The notes: generated by a model from the letters alone, not told the origin. A stretch of 64,000 nucleotides of DNA from Caenorhabditis elegans (GCF_000002985.6 NC_003279.8:3596001-3660000), one strand, 5' to 3'. Positions 10,466 through 22,850 are shown, counted from the stretch's first letter. Translations and numbers: made by a program.

Positions 10466-12279
10466 TCATTTATTATTATTATCATCTTCGAAGGGCGTGG
10501 GCGCTGTCAAAAGTCCCTGATCCGTTTGCCACGTGGAAGTGAACTTCATGAAGGCGTCTCGAGCATCCAAAGCGTCATATTCCCTGGCGAAAGCCTCAAA
10601 TTGTGCTCTTTTTTCTTCAACTGAAGAAGCGATCCGTTCGATTCGAGACAATCTTCGTTTCAGCTGCTTCCGTTCTATCGGTGCAATTTGCTCGTATGAG
10701 TCGTCGGGAAGCGGTCTAGAATGTTCACCTGACTGAAAAATTTGATTTTATTCTCAAACAAAAACCAGAAAAAGCTGACCTGATTTACAAATTTCAGGGT
10801 TTTCCAGAGACATTTTCCCAGAGATGCTTTGAGTTGAATCAGGGTGATTGATGTTTCATCGTTTTCTGAAATTGGATTTTACAGTTGGATTTTACAAATT
10901 TGCCAAAAAAAAAACAAATTTTGTAATGAGATTGCCAAAGAAAATCTCAAAATTTTTTTTTGAGTGGTTAAAAATTTCGAAAAAGTGGCTAATTTCAGCT
11001 AAAACTCCTAGTTTTGGCTGATTCGAAAATTCAAAATCGAATATTTTACCAAAAATTGGAGAAATTGTCCAATTTTTTCGAAATTTTAATCCCAAAAATC
11101 TTTTAAAAAGAGATTTTTCAGAGGTTCCATTACGAAATCCGTACTCCCAGAACGGACCACTCTCATACGCCACCATGATACAGAATCCACGAAGTTTCGG
11201 TTTTGAAGAGAACGAGAAAAGAGCAGTTTGAGGACGTTTCGTTTCGTTTAACAAGTACTGTGATAAGGAAAAAAGAATCTTATTTCCAAGTTTAGAATCT
11301 GTTGTAATGTCCATTTTCAGCTTATTTGATCGTTTGCTTCCCAGGAATCCCTGACGGCAGAGCTCGATTTCAGGCAAAAATCCGAGAAATGAAATAGAGT
11401 CGATCAGTGTTACATGGCTTCCTATTTTTTGTTTCTTGAATAGCTGCAAATTTGAAATAAATACTTGAATTTCAAAATTTCACTAAAAACACCTTAATCT
11501 TGAATTTATCGCTTCCAAATCTACAAATAATTTCCTTTTCGCTCATTTTTTGCCGTTTCTCCGCAATAATTTCTCGGTTCAGTTCTTTCAAATCAGCGGG
11601 ACACAATAAGAATCGTAGGTTTACACTAGATCGTTCAAAATTTGTAGCAACTTCCTTTGCAGCTTCATAATCGTCGTAAAGAGTTTTCAGTTCACCGATG
11701 ACGTAAACAGTAAGATTTGGTGGAAATTCGCGGTCGAGCAATGCCAGTTTCTAAAAAAAAAGGACGATATTACATTAAAATTATATATTAAATAACAAAC
11801 AATATTCAGGAACATCTCGACATCGATGAACCAGTGAAATTTCTTGATTTTATACTCTGTTTCGCAGCTTTTATTCATTTTTTCGATTTCCCGAATAGCA
11901 AATTCCGCATTCGCCTCGCCATTTGATTCAATTGTCTTTGAAATTGTTGAAAGTAGAGTTGAAATAGGCTCAAGCTTGCTATCAGAATTTCCACGCGTCA
12001 TGCTGACTCCGAGATCGGTGCTTTTAGCCACCGCCACGTCAACCTCACAACCAATCATTTGTTCGATATGCAGACGGATTATATTGCAGCAGGTAGACCA
12101 TCTGGATGCTGAAATTATTGAAATTTCCTGTGGGAATTTTAAATTTTAAATGATAGCTCACCAATATTTGCGACGTTTTCAGTTCCCTCGTCTATTGAAT
12201 CCATTTCAATTGGAGCAGGCCATAGGCTGCTCATACTATTGCTCATGCTCATAATAAACATTGAAAATTCTTCTTCCAT
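10466..12279 (-). CDS. Divergent, short Ku80-like protein (vWA-like plus Ku core)
   Basis: Six exons on the minus strand: 12279-12162, 12108-11801, 11750-11493, 11443-11134, 10865-10780, 10732-10466, in phase (448 aa). By eye the order of blocks follows Ku80. A vWA-like stretch (about residues 45-130) has GCEVDVAVAKSTDLGVSM, aligning to Ku80 'DEIALVLFGTD', and KKFHWFIDVEMFLN, aligning to 'RHIEIFTDL'. A later block, SFLGFLPEIELCRQGFLGSK, aligns to the Ku80 segment 'VLGFCKSSQVQRRFFMG'. The end is a basic and then acidic helical tail finishing FEDDNNNK. Ku binds DNA ends in non-homologous end joining. Full Ku80 is about 700 aa, so this one is short. C. elegans already has a Ku80 (cku-80) elsewhere as I recall, so this would be a paralogue. 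The exon at 11443-11134 uses a GTAATG donor chosen by phase. Confidence 0.6.
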
Positions 12280-12615
12280 TTTTAATCGGAAATGGGTTGA
12301 AATTGAATCTAAAGATCTAAATTGAATAAAAACTTTGTTTAAAAAATGAAAATTTGAATTTCGTCGTATGGGTACGGTAGACAAACCTGCACATCAAACT
12401 GCGAGCGCGCGAAATTTTTATTTGGAATTTAAAATTAATTTCCTGCAAATATCGTAATTTTTTCCACTATTTTCCATGTTTTTCTTGGATTTCTGAAGAT
12501 TAAAATAATTATTTCAGCTCAAAACAATCATCTAATCAAAAGGAGCGAAAATCTGAAAAAGCAGGAAAAGTAGGAAGCAATCCGGATTTTTACCAATTTA
12601 ATTTCCATTTTTCAG
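12280..12615. promoter_or_regulatory. Divergent promoter region between the Ku-like gene and the first innexin
   Basis: A 336-bp AT-rich spacer between two divergent ATGs. TTTTTCAG sits directly before the innexin ATG at 12616, the usual trans-splice or 5'-UTR acceptor. No TATA box is evident. Sharing of regulatory sequence is inference. Confidence 0.45.
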
Positions 12616-15600
12616 ATGGGCTTTTCGGCTATCGATAAGTTGATCCGGCCGTTTCTTCAACTTCACGAGTGGGATAACGGCGCCGAGCGGATTGTTCACA
12701 CGACAACCATCCAAATTTTGATATGCTTTGGATTTTTGGTGTCTTCCAATATGATGTTCGGCCAGCCGATCACTTGTCTGATGCTTCCAGAAACTCCAGA
12801 TTCATCTGCCAATTATTTTCACGATTTCTGCTTCTATCAGGACAAGCTGCGCATTCCTCCGCTTCACAAGTACAGTTTTTGGACAGTTTTTGGACATTAA
12901 TTGTTTAAATGGTGATTTTCAGCGCTGTGAAAAGATCAACGAGGCAAGGAACAATGAATATCAATAACATCATGCCTCAGGAAGTTGCTGTGACCTATTA
13001 TCAGTGGACCCCATTCATCATTTTTCTCCAAGTGGCCATGTGCCTCGTTCCGGCTTTAATGTGGAAATTTTTCGGGCTTCATTACTTTTACGGCCACGAC
13101 TTTGCTGCAATCGTTCGTTCTCTTGCGTCGAAGAAGAAGGACGACAAGATGGATTCCAGCAATTCCAATTATGAAGTTGACGCACGAGAGACCCTCCGCT
13201 GGCTTGAGCACAAGAAGCGCGAACGTTTCGGTATGCATACCACTATGATGATCTACGTGGCGATGAAATGGATGACATTCGCATCGTTACTTTTCCAGTT
13301 CAACTTGATGGCAAAAATCTACGCCTCCGGAGAGCTTTTGTGGGGTGTTCATGTGAGAAATTGGATGTTGTAGGATTTTTTTTGAAAGAAATATTGTTCA
13401 GATTTCCTATGAGCTGTTGAATGGAGCATACAAGAACGTTTACACCGGAGTTTTCCCACAAATCGTGGGATGTAATCCTCATAGAGCGGTAAGTGCAGAA
13501 TATCGCTCTTCTAAAACTATTAAAGGTGGTGTAGTCGAATTTTTTTATTGCCTTATTAGACTCAGAATTGTCTGAAAACACCGAATTTCATAATGAAACT
13601 TCTTGAAAACTTTTCAGGAAAAAGTTATGACGGCTCAAAAAATGGCCTAAAATTAGTTAAAATCGGAAATTTGCCTAACTTATCAATGTCGCAGCGGCTG
13701 GAAACAATTTTTTTTTGAAATCACCGTCAAATTTCGAGTACACAAGTTGATTACCTTGCGTTTTGAACTTGATTAAGATATTTAAAAATTGATGGACGGC
13801 GAGATTTTTAATTTTTTTGAATTAAAGCTCGCCGTCCATCGATTTTTAAATACCTTAAACAAGTTCAAGACGCAAGGTAATCAACTTTTATACCCGAAAT
13901 TTGACGGTGATTTCAAAAAAATTGTTTCCAGCCGCTGCGACATTGATAAGTTGATCAAATTTCCGATTTTAACTAATTTTAGGCCATTTTTTGAGCCGTC
14001 ATAACTTTTTTCTGAAAAGTTTTCAAGAAGTTTCATTATGAAATTCGGTGTTTTCAGACAATTCTGAGTCTAATGAGGCAATAAAAAAATTCGACCACAA
14101 CACCTTTAAAATCAAAATTTTTCAGCAATTGGGTGGAGTTGTGAACGAGTTCATCATGCGCTGCATTCTCCCACAGAACTTTGTGAATTCAAAAGTGTTC
14201 CTGTTCCTCTACTGGTGGTATATTCTAGCAATGCTTGTCAGTATCTACTCGGCCGTTCAGTTCACCGCGATGTTGTTCCTTCCGAAATATCAACGATACG
14301 CTACAAAATCCCTTCTCCCAACGGAAGAATTCTTCAACGAACATGCCGAGAAACCGACGAAAGGTTCACTGGAATTCTTTGTCGACTATATGGGAAACGA
14401 CGGCTATCTACTTCTCCAATGTGCCAGCGTTCCGTTGAGTGTCGTCAGAATTCGGTTCTTCTTGAACTCTCTGTATACGATTGTTGTTGAGAAGAAAAAA
14501 GAATACGAGGATCAGAAACCGATGGTCCCAAGAAAGCAGAAAACACCGATTGATCACATTCAATTCGACGGTCCTGATCGTTCTGGTACAAAGTGAGGGC
14601 GATATCAGAAATTGCGGACACTTTTTCGCTTTTTCTGTATTATGGGAACACAAAATTCTGAGAATGCGTATTGCACAACATATTTGACGCGCAAAATATC
14701 TCGAAGCGAAAACTACAGTAATTCTTTAAATGACTACTGTAGTGTCGATTTACGGGCTCGAAGAAAAACTAGTTAATATAGCCGGAAAATGCGAAAATGG
14801 ATTTTTTCATTGTTACATAATTTCAAACATGATTTGTAAATTTTTCAGTCATTTTTTACTAATCAAATGTTTTTTATGTTCAATTATTGATTTTTAGGCT
14901 AATATTTGAGTTTATTTCGTTTTAAAGTATGAAACAAAGAAACACCAATTAAATAATTAGTGTTTCTTCGTTTCATACTTTAAAACGTAACTTGTCGCAT
15001 TTCAGACAATTTTCTGAAAAGACAACTCGATGAAACTCACAAATTAGCCTAAAAATCAATAATTTAACATAAAAACATTTGATTAGTAAAAAATGACTGA
15101 AAAATTTACAAATCATGTTTGAAATTTTGAACAAAATGAAAAAAATTCCATTTTCGCATTTTCTGGCTATATTAACTGGCTTATCATCAAGCCCGTAAAT
15201 GGACACTACAGTAGTAATTTAAAGAATTACTGTAGTTTTCGCTACGAGATATTTTGCGCGTCAAATATGGTGCGCAATACGCATTCTCTGAATTTTGTGT
15301 TCCCGTAATATGATTAAGCAAGTTCGGCTCAAATTTTTTGCAATTTATCTATTTTCTCACTGAAATCTTGTCGTTTCGTAAATCGAAATTTACTTTGAAA
15401 GTGAGAAAAAAATTGAGCTGAAATTGCCTAATCCTACAGAAAAGCGAAAAATATTGCCCGAATTCACTACCAGAAAATTGTAATTTAAATCTGAAAATTT
15501 TCCAGAGGACCTTACAAAAATGGGAAGGCAATGATCATGAGCGACGGAGATTCCTACACGAAACAGCTTCTCTCACACTCCTCGGTAAATTGACAATTGC

Positions 15601-15703
15601 TTTTTTTAAATTTTAAAATACGTTTTTTCAGCCGTCATGCAGCCCAGCATCCTCGCAACGCTACTCCGCGGCTCCCGGGAAAAATCTCGAAGATTATGAA
15701 TAA
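12616..15703 (+). CDS. inx-22: Innexin (gap junction protein), upstream member of the inx-21/inx-22 pair
   Basis: Six exons: 12616-12869, 12923-13352, 13402-13488, 14126-14592, 15506-15584, 15632-15703 (462 aa). Innexin hallmarks are present. TM1 is followed by an extracellular loop with two cysteines (PITCLMLPE, HDFCFYQ). The YYQW motif lies at TM2 (VTYYQWTPFIIFLQV). The second loop also has paired cysteines (QIVGCNPHR, MRCILPQNF), followed by TM4 (KVFLFLYWWYILAMLVSIYSA). The C-terminus is cytoplasmic and Ser-rich. Innexins form intercellular channels; this pair is known for germline-soma coupling. I recall INX-22 as 462 aa, which decides the symbol, but which of inx-21/inx-22 is upstream was not verified. 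Introns 3 and 4 are largely hairpin repeats. The next innexin starts 239 nt after the stop, consistent with an operon. Confidence 0.85.
13521..14109. repeat. Long hairpin MITE in innexin intron 3
   Basis: Near-perfect palindrome. TAAAGGTGGTGTAGTCGAAT at the left pairs with ATTCGACCACAACACCTTTA at the right. The centre near 13818 is CGCCGTCCATCGATTT. Each arm is about 290 nt. The element nearly fills the intron 13489-14125. It is the same family as 2050-2518. Confidence 0.88.
14638..15311. repeat. Long hairpin MITE in innexin intron 4
   Basis: The left end, GGGAACACAAAATTCTGAGAATGCG, matches the reverse complement of the right end, CGCATTCTCTGAATTTTGTGTTCCC. Internal marks are GCGCAAAATATCTCG, AACTACAGTAATTCTTTAAATG and GGGCTCGA. 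The arms are about 330 nt. Further copies lie at 17791-18616 and 23889-24220. Confidence 0.88.
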
Positions 15704-15941
15704 CTATTCCCTCATTTGCACTACTTACACAATTCATGTTCTATAATTTCTCATTCAAATATTGCACTTTTCCTTCAATTACGTCTTATTTTTGAATTTT
15801 TCCGCTTCAATATATTATTTTCCTGTAAAAGTTGACCGAATTCCTGTCGAATCTGCGAGAGCTAGTTTCTCTGGAAATATGTTTTTTGGAAAATGCAATA
15901 TTTTAGAGCTCCATTTCAATTTATTCCAAATTCCAAACCAG

Positions 15942-18900
15942 ATGACAAAAGCAGCGGTAACCTCATTCACGGACCCGCTAAAACGCATTCGAGGACTGGA
16001 AAGTGGCACCGAGAAGTTGCTTCACAACACGACAATAGCGATTCTCGTGTTTCTTTTCATCCTACTCGCCTCAAAACCAATGTTCGGAAGCCCAATAGTA
16101 TGCCAGGTGCCGAAAGATTGGCCAAGTTCATCTGTCGACTATTTCACTGATATCTGCTATTATGGGCAACGAGAGAAAGTCGATATTCAGCATAGAATTA
16201 GCCGAGCAGGAGGGAGGGGTACTGTAACAGTTAATTTGACCACTGGAACTTCCGAATTTTATATGGTAAATTTCGGATTTTTTGGAGAATTTTAACAAAA
16301 AGAATTCGAAATTTCAGTGGGTCCCACTGGTTCCGATTCTTCTTGTCGCCCTTTGCCTACTTCCGGCTTTTTTTTGGAAATTCGTGGGATTGGATTGTTT
16401 CAATGGAATGGATATTGTTTCATTTTTGGAATTTTACGAACAAACTGATGATCCGGGTGAACGACTCGTTGAAATGGAGGGTTGGAGACGTAGAAAATTG
16501 GCTGCTCAATTGAATAAATGGATTATGGCGAAGAGGTGGAGATTCTTGGGAAGAAAAATTCGAATCGCAATTCTGCGGCACGCGATTTTGCAACTTCGCC
16601 GCGCGCGGTTTCATTTATTTTCGAATTTCTATGAATTGAAAGGCTAAATAAGCTAAATATATTATTTCGTAAGAAATCAAAAAATTGAGAGTTAATTTTT
16701 TGTTTTCAGCATTGAGAAAAATAAATTTGCAATTTCTTAGGCTTTTAAAAAATTGGGGAATATTATGGGGACGCAGAAAAATTCGCATTTTAAATTCAAG
16801 GTGCAATCACGCTCCACGGCTAGACGTTGGGTCTCGTTAGGTTTTGGCGGTAAAATCGGAAATTTGAACGTTTTCAAGCATTTTTCGATTTTTTTTTTGT
16901 CAAAACTGATGAAATAAAATTCATATAACATTTTTCAACGTCATTAATGAATTTTTAAAACATAATTTCAACATAAAAATCATGAAAAACAACAATTTTT
17001 ATACTTTTTAAAATATTTTTCGGTATATGTGACGTTGAAAAATGTTATCTTAATTTTATTTCATCAGTTTTGGCCTACAAAACATTAAAAACAATAGAAA
17101 AAACTCGAAAAATGCTTTAAAACTTTCGAATTTCCGATTTTACCGCCAAAACCTAACGAGACCCAACGTTTGGCGTTGCAGCGCGCTTGCAACTCGACCG
17201 CAATTTCTGCGTCCCCATAATATTCACCAGTATGTTTTTTTTGCAAGAAATTGCGAATTTATTTTTCTAAATGCTGAAGTAAAAAAATTAATTCTCAATT
17301 TTTTTGATTTCTTACGAAATAATATATTTAGCTTATTTAGTCTTTTAATTTATAGAAATTCGAAAATAAATGAAACCGCGCGGCGAAGTTGCAAAATCGC
17401 GTGCCACAGAATTGCGATTCGAATTTTTCTTCCAAAAAAATCGATAAATTCCCAATTTTTTTCAGAAATTTCTTCTGCGGTCTCTCACAAACAATGATCA
17501 TCTACGTCCTAATGAAATGGTTCCGAACTATTCTTTTCATTGCTCAATTCTGGATTATTGCCGACGTTTTTGGAGATGGAAATTTCTTTTGGGGCTATGC
17601 TGTGGGTTACTGTAGATTTCTCGGATTTTTTTGAATTAAAAAAAAATCTTTTCAGGATTTAGCCCGAATTGCTAATGGAGATTCGATAAATCCACTCAAA
17701 GGATCATTCACGTTAATTTCAGGATGTCGAGTTCAACGATTGGTGGGACGATTTTTCTTCAAAAATTGGAAAAATTACTTGGAAAACCTCCATTACAAAA
17801 TTAAAAATCCTGAGAATGCGTTTTGCGCAACATATTTGACGCGCAAAATATCTCGTAGCGAAAACTACAGTAATACGTTAAATGACTAATGTAGTGTCGA
17901 TTTACGGGCTCGAAGAAAGACCAGTTAATATAGCCGGAAAATGCTAACATGCAAATTTTTTTCATTGTTTCATTATTTCAAACATGATTTTATTTTTCAG
18001 ATATTTCTTACTACATTTTTTTAAAATAAAATGTTAGATTATTGCTTTTTAGGCCAATTTTTGAGCTACTTTCGGGTTTCTTTACAAAAAATTGTCTGCA
18101 ATGCGACTAATTGCGTTTTGAAGTATGAAACAAAGAAAAACCAATTAAATAAAAATTAAGTAATTGGGTTTTCTTTGTTTTATACTTTAAAACGTAATTT
18201 GTCGCATTTCTGACAGCTTTTTGTATAGAAAACCCGAAAGAAACTCAAAAATTGGCCTAAAAAGCAATAATTTAACATTTTATTTTAAAAAAATGTAGTA
18301 AGAAATATCTGAAAAATTTTCAAATCATGTTTGAAATAATGAAACAATGAAAAAAATCAATAATTTAACATTAAAAAAATATTTTTAGTAAAAAATGACT
18401 GAAAAATTTACAAATCATATTTGAAATTATGAAACAATGGAAAAAAAAAATCAATTTTCGCATTTACCGGCTATATTAACTGGTTTTTCATCGAGCCCGT
18501 AAATCGACACTACAGTACTCATTTAAAGAATTACTGTAGTTTACGCTACGAGATATTTTGCGCGTCAATTATGTTGTGCAATACGCACTCTCAGAAATTT
18601 GTGTTTCCGTGTAATTTTTCGATTTTTCGATGTTTTTCAGTGAAAATCGAAAAATTGAAAATCGAAATACAAAAATATTCGATTTTTCGATTTTCCGAAA
18701 AATCGGAAAAATATTCTGAAAAGTAACCATAAAATATGATTTTTTAAGTCTAATTTTGTTTATATTGATGAGAAAACACATAATATTTTCATTAAAAATT
18801 TTTTTTCGAAAAATTGAAAAATCGAAAAATTGAAAATTTTTCGTTTTTTGATTTTCTGAAAAATCGAAAAACGGGCACCCTTGTTTATGATGTCCGTGTA

Positions 18901-21900
18901 GTTCCCGAGGAGAAGTAAAAATTTTTTTAAAAAATTAAATTTTTTTTTCTCAATTTCAGGCGATGTCAATCGGATTCTATCGTAGTTACACAAATGCTCA
19001 TTCAGCTGTTGCTCGATGTATGCTCTCAGCGAACTTTCTGAACGCTAAGGCATTTCTCGTACTTTATTGGTGGTTTCTGCTTGTCTCGTTCATTTCACTG
19101 TGTTCTGCAATTCATTATACAATTATTCTACTCGTTCCACAGTATCGACGACACGAGTTCAAATCGATGATTCGAGTTCGTTGAATACTAAAAAACCATT
19201 TTTGCAAAAAATTAAAAACATCCTTTCAAAAAACATTTTCGCAAAAAAAAAATGTTCGCCAGGAAATAGATTTTTTTCAGAACGAAACAATTTTTATCAA
19301 GAAAACAAAAAAAAAACAATTTACCAAAAAAAAAAAACGAAAAAAATTATTCTTGCTAAAGAAAAATCCATTTTTACTTTTAAAAAAGCTTTAAAATTAT
19401 TTTTTTTGCAAGAGAAAACTGCGATTTTTGCCAAAAAACACCGAAAAAATGCCAAAAAAACTTAAAATCCACTTTTCCAAAAAAAAACCAAAAAAAGTTA
19501 TTTTTGCAAATTTTTTCCAAAATAAAAAAACCAATTTTCGTAAGAAACAATAATAAAGTCCATTTTTGTAAAAAAAAACCCCCAAAAACCATTTCTACCC
19601 AAAAAAAGCAAAAAAAAATCAATTTTTGCCTAAAAACACGAAAACATTTTTTTCTATAAAAACCTATATTGGAAACAATTTTTAGATTCAAAAAAGATTT
19701 CTGCCAAAAAACCATTTTTTTTTCAAAAAAAAAACCATTTCTGTAAAAAAATCCATTTTTATCAAAAAAAAAGCTAAAAAATTAATTTTTTGCAAAAAAA
19801 CAAAGATTTTGGTTTAAAAAAATTGTCAGAGAAACTATTTTTGCAAAAAAAAACCATTTTTTCAACAAAACAAAATAAATTTCTGTCAAAAAGTCCCAAA
19901 AATTGTCAAGAAAAAAATATTTAAACAAATTAAATCGATAATTTTTACACCCAGAATCCTTCAAAATTCGAGCTTCATCTACTCATTTTCCAGACTGAAG
20001 ATCATTTCATCGAACGATACGGTGAACCACATCCAAACCTACATCTCGGTAAAGAAGCTCCATTAGAATATCTCGTTGAACATCTCGGGTACTTTTTTTC
20101 TGAAAAAAAAATTTAAAAATGCAAAAAAAAAAAAAATTGCAGAAACGATGGATTCTTGGTAGTTGAAATGGTATATGATATGCTTCATCATTACGAATGT
20201 GATCGTTTTACTGAACATATATGGATGCATATAATTGTTCATAATGGAGAAGAAGATTTTGAAGATGATGAGATTGAGAACAAGAAAATCAAAATTGTTG
20301 ATGAAATGGAAATGGACGGAGCCGGAGATCGTAATAGTGGTGGAATGTTCGTTTTCTCGGCATTTTTCTGAGGCTCCACCGGAAAGGGGATCAATGAAAT
20401 AGGGATCTAAACATCATTTTATTCGGAGGAAATTTTTTTTCTCTAAAAATCACGCTAAACAACGCGCGTTGAGTTCCATCGGAGCATCGTTGTGAATTCG
20501 ATTTTTTTTTTGCAAACAAAAACAAAAAATCCAACAAAAAAAACGATTTTTTAAACAGATTTTGGGAAAAAGCGAAAAATACGTTTTCCGTACAATATTT
20601 TGAAAATTTGAATGTTTTAACCAATTTTAAATGCAATTTTTTGAAAAAAAAAAGAAGTAAAATTTGAACACTTTTGAATTTTCAGTTTATCTGTTTTTTT
20701 CGATAACAAAAACGAAAAATTTTTTGCCAAAAATACGAGAATACCGAATAAAATTTTTTTGAAAATAACATTCTTTATGGCCAAGTTCTTCAAGAAATTA
20801 TACAGTTTTTTTTTTGGAAAAATTGTAAAATTTAGACACTTATTAATGATTTTTTCGCATTTTTTTGTTGTTTTTTTGCTCATTTTTATTCAAAAAAAAA
20901 ATTTTCTTCGAAAACGAAAAACAAAAATAGCAAATAATTTAAGAAAATAATTTTTTTCTCACCAAAACACGAAATTTTTTAGTTTGAACCGAAAAATTTG
21001 AATATTTTTGCGATTTTTTGAAAAAAAGGAAAATTTAAACATTTAGGAATTTTTCGCATTTTTTTTTGTTTTTTTGCTCAATTAAAAAAAAAACGAAAAA
21101 CAATTTCTTTAAAATTTGAACTTGAATATTTAATCAAATTCCGAGTGTGATTCTTTGGAAAAATTGTAAAATTAAAAAAAATCATTTTTTCAAAAAAAAA
21201 AAAACGACAAAAAAACAAAACATTTTTTTCGAGAACGATGACTTTTTTGGCAGTCCCCTTTTAGTAGATCCCCTTTCCGTGGGGTCTCATTTTTTCCTGT
21301 TAAAAAATATATATATTCAGAGACAAAAAAGAGACCAACGACTGGTCATCGTCTGCTGGTACATCCAAGAATAAGGATTCCACTTCTAAAGTTTCTTTAA
21401 GCGCATCGGTACGATTATCATGAATATTGTGAATTCGAGAAAGCAGACCAATAAATGGGCGGAGTCACAAGGTGGTATAAACCACGCCCATATATTGGTT
21501 CTGTACTTTTTTCGGGTTACTTTTTTGAAAAAAAAAACGAAAAACTGAAAAATTTTCAATTTTGCTGTAAAAACACCCAAATATTTAACATTTTCCATCG
21601 TATTACCCTGACGCTAAATTTTGCGTTTTTTGGGACAAAACTACTGTACCCGGTCTGGGAGCGACCGTTTTTCTGGAAAGCACAAGTGTGTGCGCCTTTA
21701 AGGAGTACTGTAGTTCCCAATTATTTATTTCCCCCGGTTCCCGGAAAACTATGAAAAATCGATTAAAAACTCCGTAAGTTGGTAACTACAGTACTCCGTA
21801 AGATCGTGTCGAGACCGGATACCGTATTTTTGATGAAAAAATACTTAGCACATAGACAATACTTTTGAGACGGAGAATAATAATGGCGAAAATTGCCGAA

Positions 21901-22107
21901 TTTTTATTGTCGACAAATTCGACAAACCGGCAAATTTCCGGTTTTGCCGATTTGCCGGAAAAATCGTTTGCCGCCCACACCTGAACCACACTTCAAAAAA
22001 AGTTTCAATTTTTTTTTTCAAATTTTCAGCAGCCATCAATGATGATGTCCGAATCTGATGAGGAACCAATGATCAGTCCAGCCGTGTTCACTTCTTTATC
22101 TTCATAG
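15942..22107 (+). CDS. inx-21: Innexin (gap junction protein), downstream member of the inx-21/inx-22 pair
   Basis: Probable exons: 15942-16265, 16318-16535, 17466-17601, 17656-17742, 18960-19175, 19994-20088, 20143-20339, 21323-21408, 22030-22107 (about 478 aa). The start follows CCAAACCAG, a trans-splice-type acceptor. It has an innexin layout: TM1, a loop with paired Cys (SPIVCQVPKDW, FTDICYYG), and YMWVP in place of the usual YYQWV at TM2. Then come GLSQTMIIYVLMKWF, the second loop (SGCRVQRL, ARCMLSANF) and TM4 (AFLVLYWWFLLVSFISLCSA). The tail is acidic (EEDFEDDEIE), then Ser-rich (DWSSSAGTSKNK). The TM2 deviation is notable. The junction 20339/21323 is uncertain, because phase forces an unusual acceptor choice. 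Large introns are filled by repeats, so transcript data would be needed for the 3' exons. Confidence 0.78.
16548..17432. repeat. Very long hairpin MITE in the second innexin gene's intron 2
   Basis: TTCTTGGGAAGAAAAATTCGAATCGCAATTCTG...CTTCGCCGCGCGC (left) is repeated reverse-complemented at 17350-17432. The inner arms carry GGGTCTCGTTAGGTTTTGGCGGTAAAATCGG and its complement near 17130. The total is about 885 bp, centred near 16990. The left arm abuts the donor at 16536, so translating through it adds spurious basic residues. Confidence 0.88.
17791..18616. repeat. Long hairpin MITE in the second innexin gene's intron 4, same family as 14638-15311
   Basis: It shares GAGAATGCG, ATTTGACGCGCAAAATATCTCG, AACTACAGTAAT and GGGCTCGA blocks with 14638-15311. 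The right half contains a partial internal duplication (18290-18440). Confidence 0.85.
19176..19993. repeat. Low-complexity intron of 'CCATTTTTGCAAAAAA' units
   Basis: An 818-nt intron made of degenerate AAAAACCATTTTTGCAAAAA-like units on one strand. Several open frames on both strands here are compositional artefacts. The intron at 20340-21322 is similarly A/T low-complexity. Confidence 0.6.
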
Positions 22108-22374
22108 ACTACTGGCCCCACTTAATCAATTGTTTAGATTCATTAGATTCGTTATAGACGCATTTTCTCGATTATTTTACTATGTTTTACCTTCCGCTGT
22201 ACTTTTTTCTCTCTTTTGTTCTCATGTAACTGCCGTTTTTTGCTCTTGTTTTCCGTTTTTTTCACCAATTTCAATTGTTCTTTTAAAGTAGCTGTATTGA
22301 AAAATCGTTTAGATTTGATTACATTTCTTATAAGAGAGCATGGTCTGAGAGGGGGTGAGAGGCATTTGAATTTC

Positions 22375-22850
22375 GGCAAATTGCTGATTTACAGTTTGCC
22401 GAACATCAATTTGTCGGTAGTTTTCAGAGGGACTTTTTATAAGGCAAAAACACTTAAAACTGTGCCTTTTGTGCGATACCACTATTTGCCGAAAATTCTC
22501 GGCAATTGCCTTTTTCTCCGGCAAATTTGTCAAATCGGCAGTTGTCGTTTGTCCGGTAAACTCTGAAAATCGACAATTTTCCGGAAGTTTGAATTCCGGC
22601 AATTTTCAGATTTGCCGGAAATTCAAATTCTGGCAATTTGCCGATTTTTTTGCAATCTCGGCAAATCGGCAATTTTCAGGAAGTTTCAACTCATGCAATC
22701 TGCCGATTTGCCTGAAATTTCAATTCCGGCAATTTTCCGATTTGCCGGAAATTTCAATTTTGGCAATTTGCCGATTTGCCGAATAGGTTTGGCAATTGCC
22801 GCTTTTCCGGCAAAATCGGCAAATCGGCAATTTGCCGAGTTTCCTTATAA
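22375..22850. repeat. Minisatellite of CCGGCAATTTGCCGA units, intergenic
   Basis: About a dozen degenerate copies of the unit seen at 6960-7190 (for example CCGGCAATTTTCAGATTTGCC). It occupies most of the 840-bp gap between the innexin stop (22107) and the next gene (22948). A shorter run lies at 21890-21970 in the preceding intron. Confidence 0.8.

Noticed and set aside
16536-16647. Extension of the second innexin exon through the basic RWRFLGRKIRIAILRH stretch
   Set aside because: That stretch is the left arm of a hairpin element; splicing at 16535/17466 restores a normal innexin sequence (MAKRNFFCGLSQTMIIY).
19066-19715. Phe/Lys-rich frames on both strands
   Set aside because: They arise from A/T homopolymer-rich intron sequence with no codon structure.
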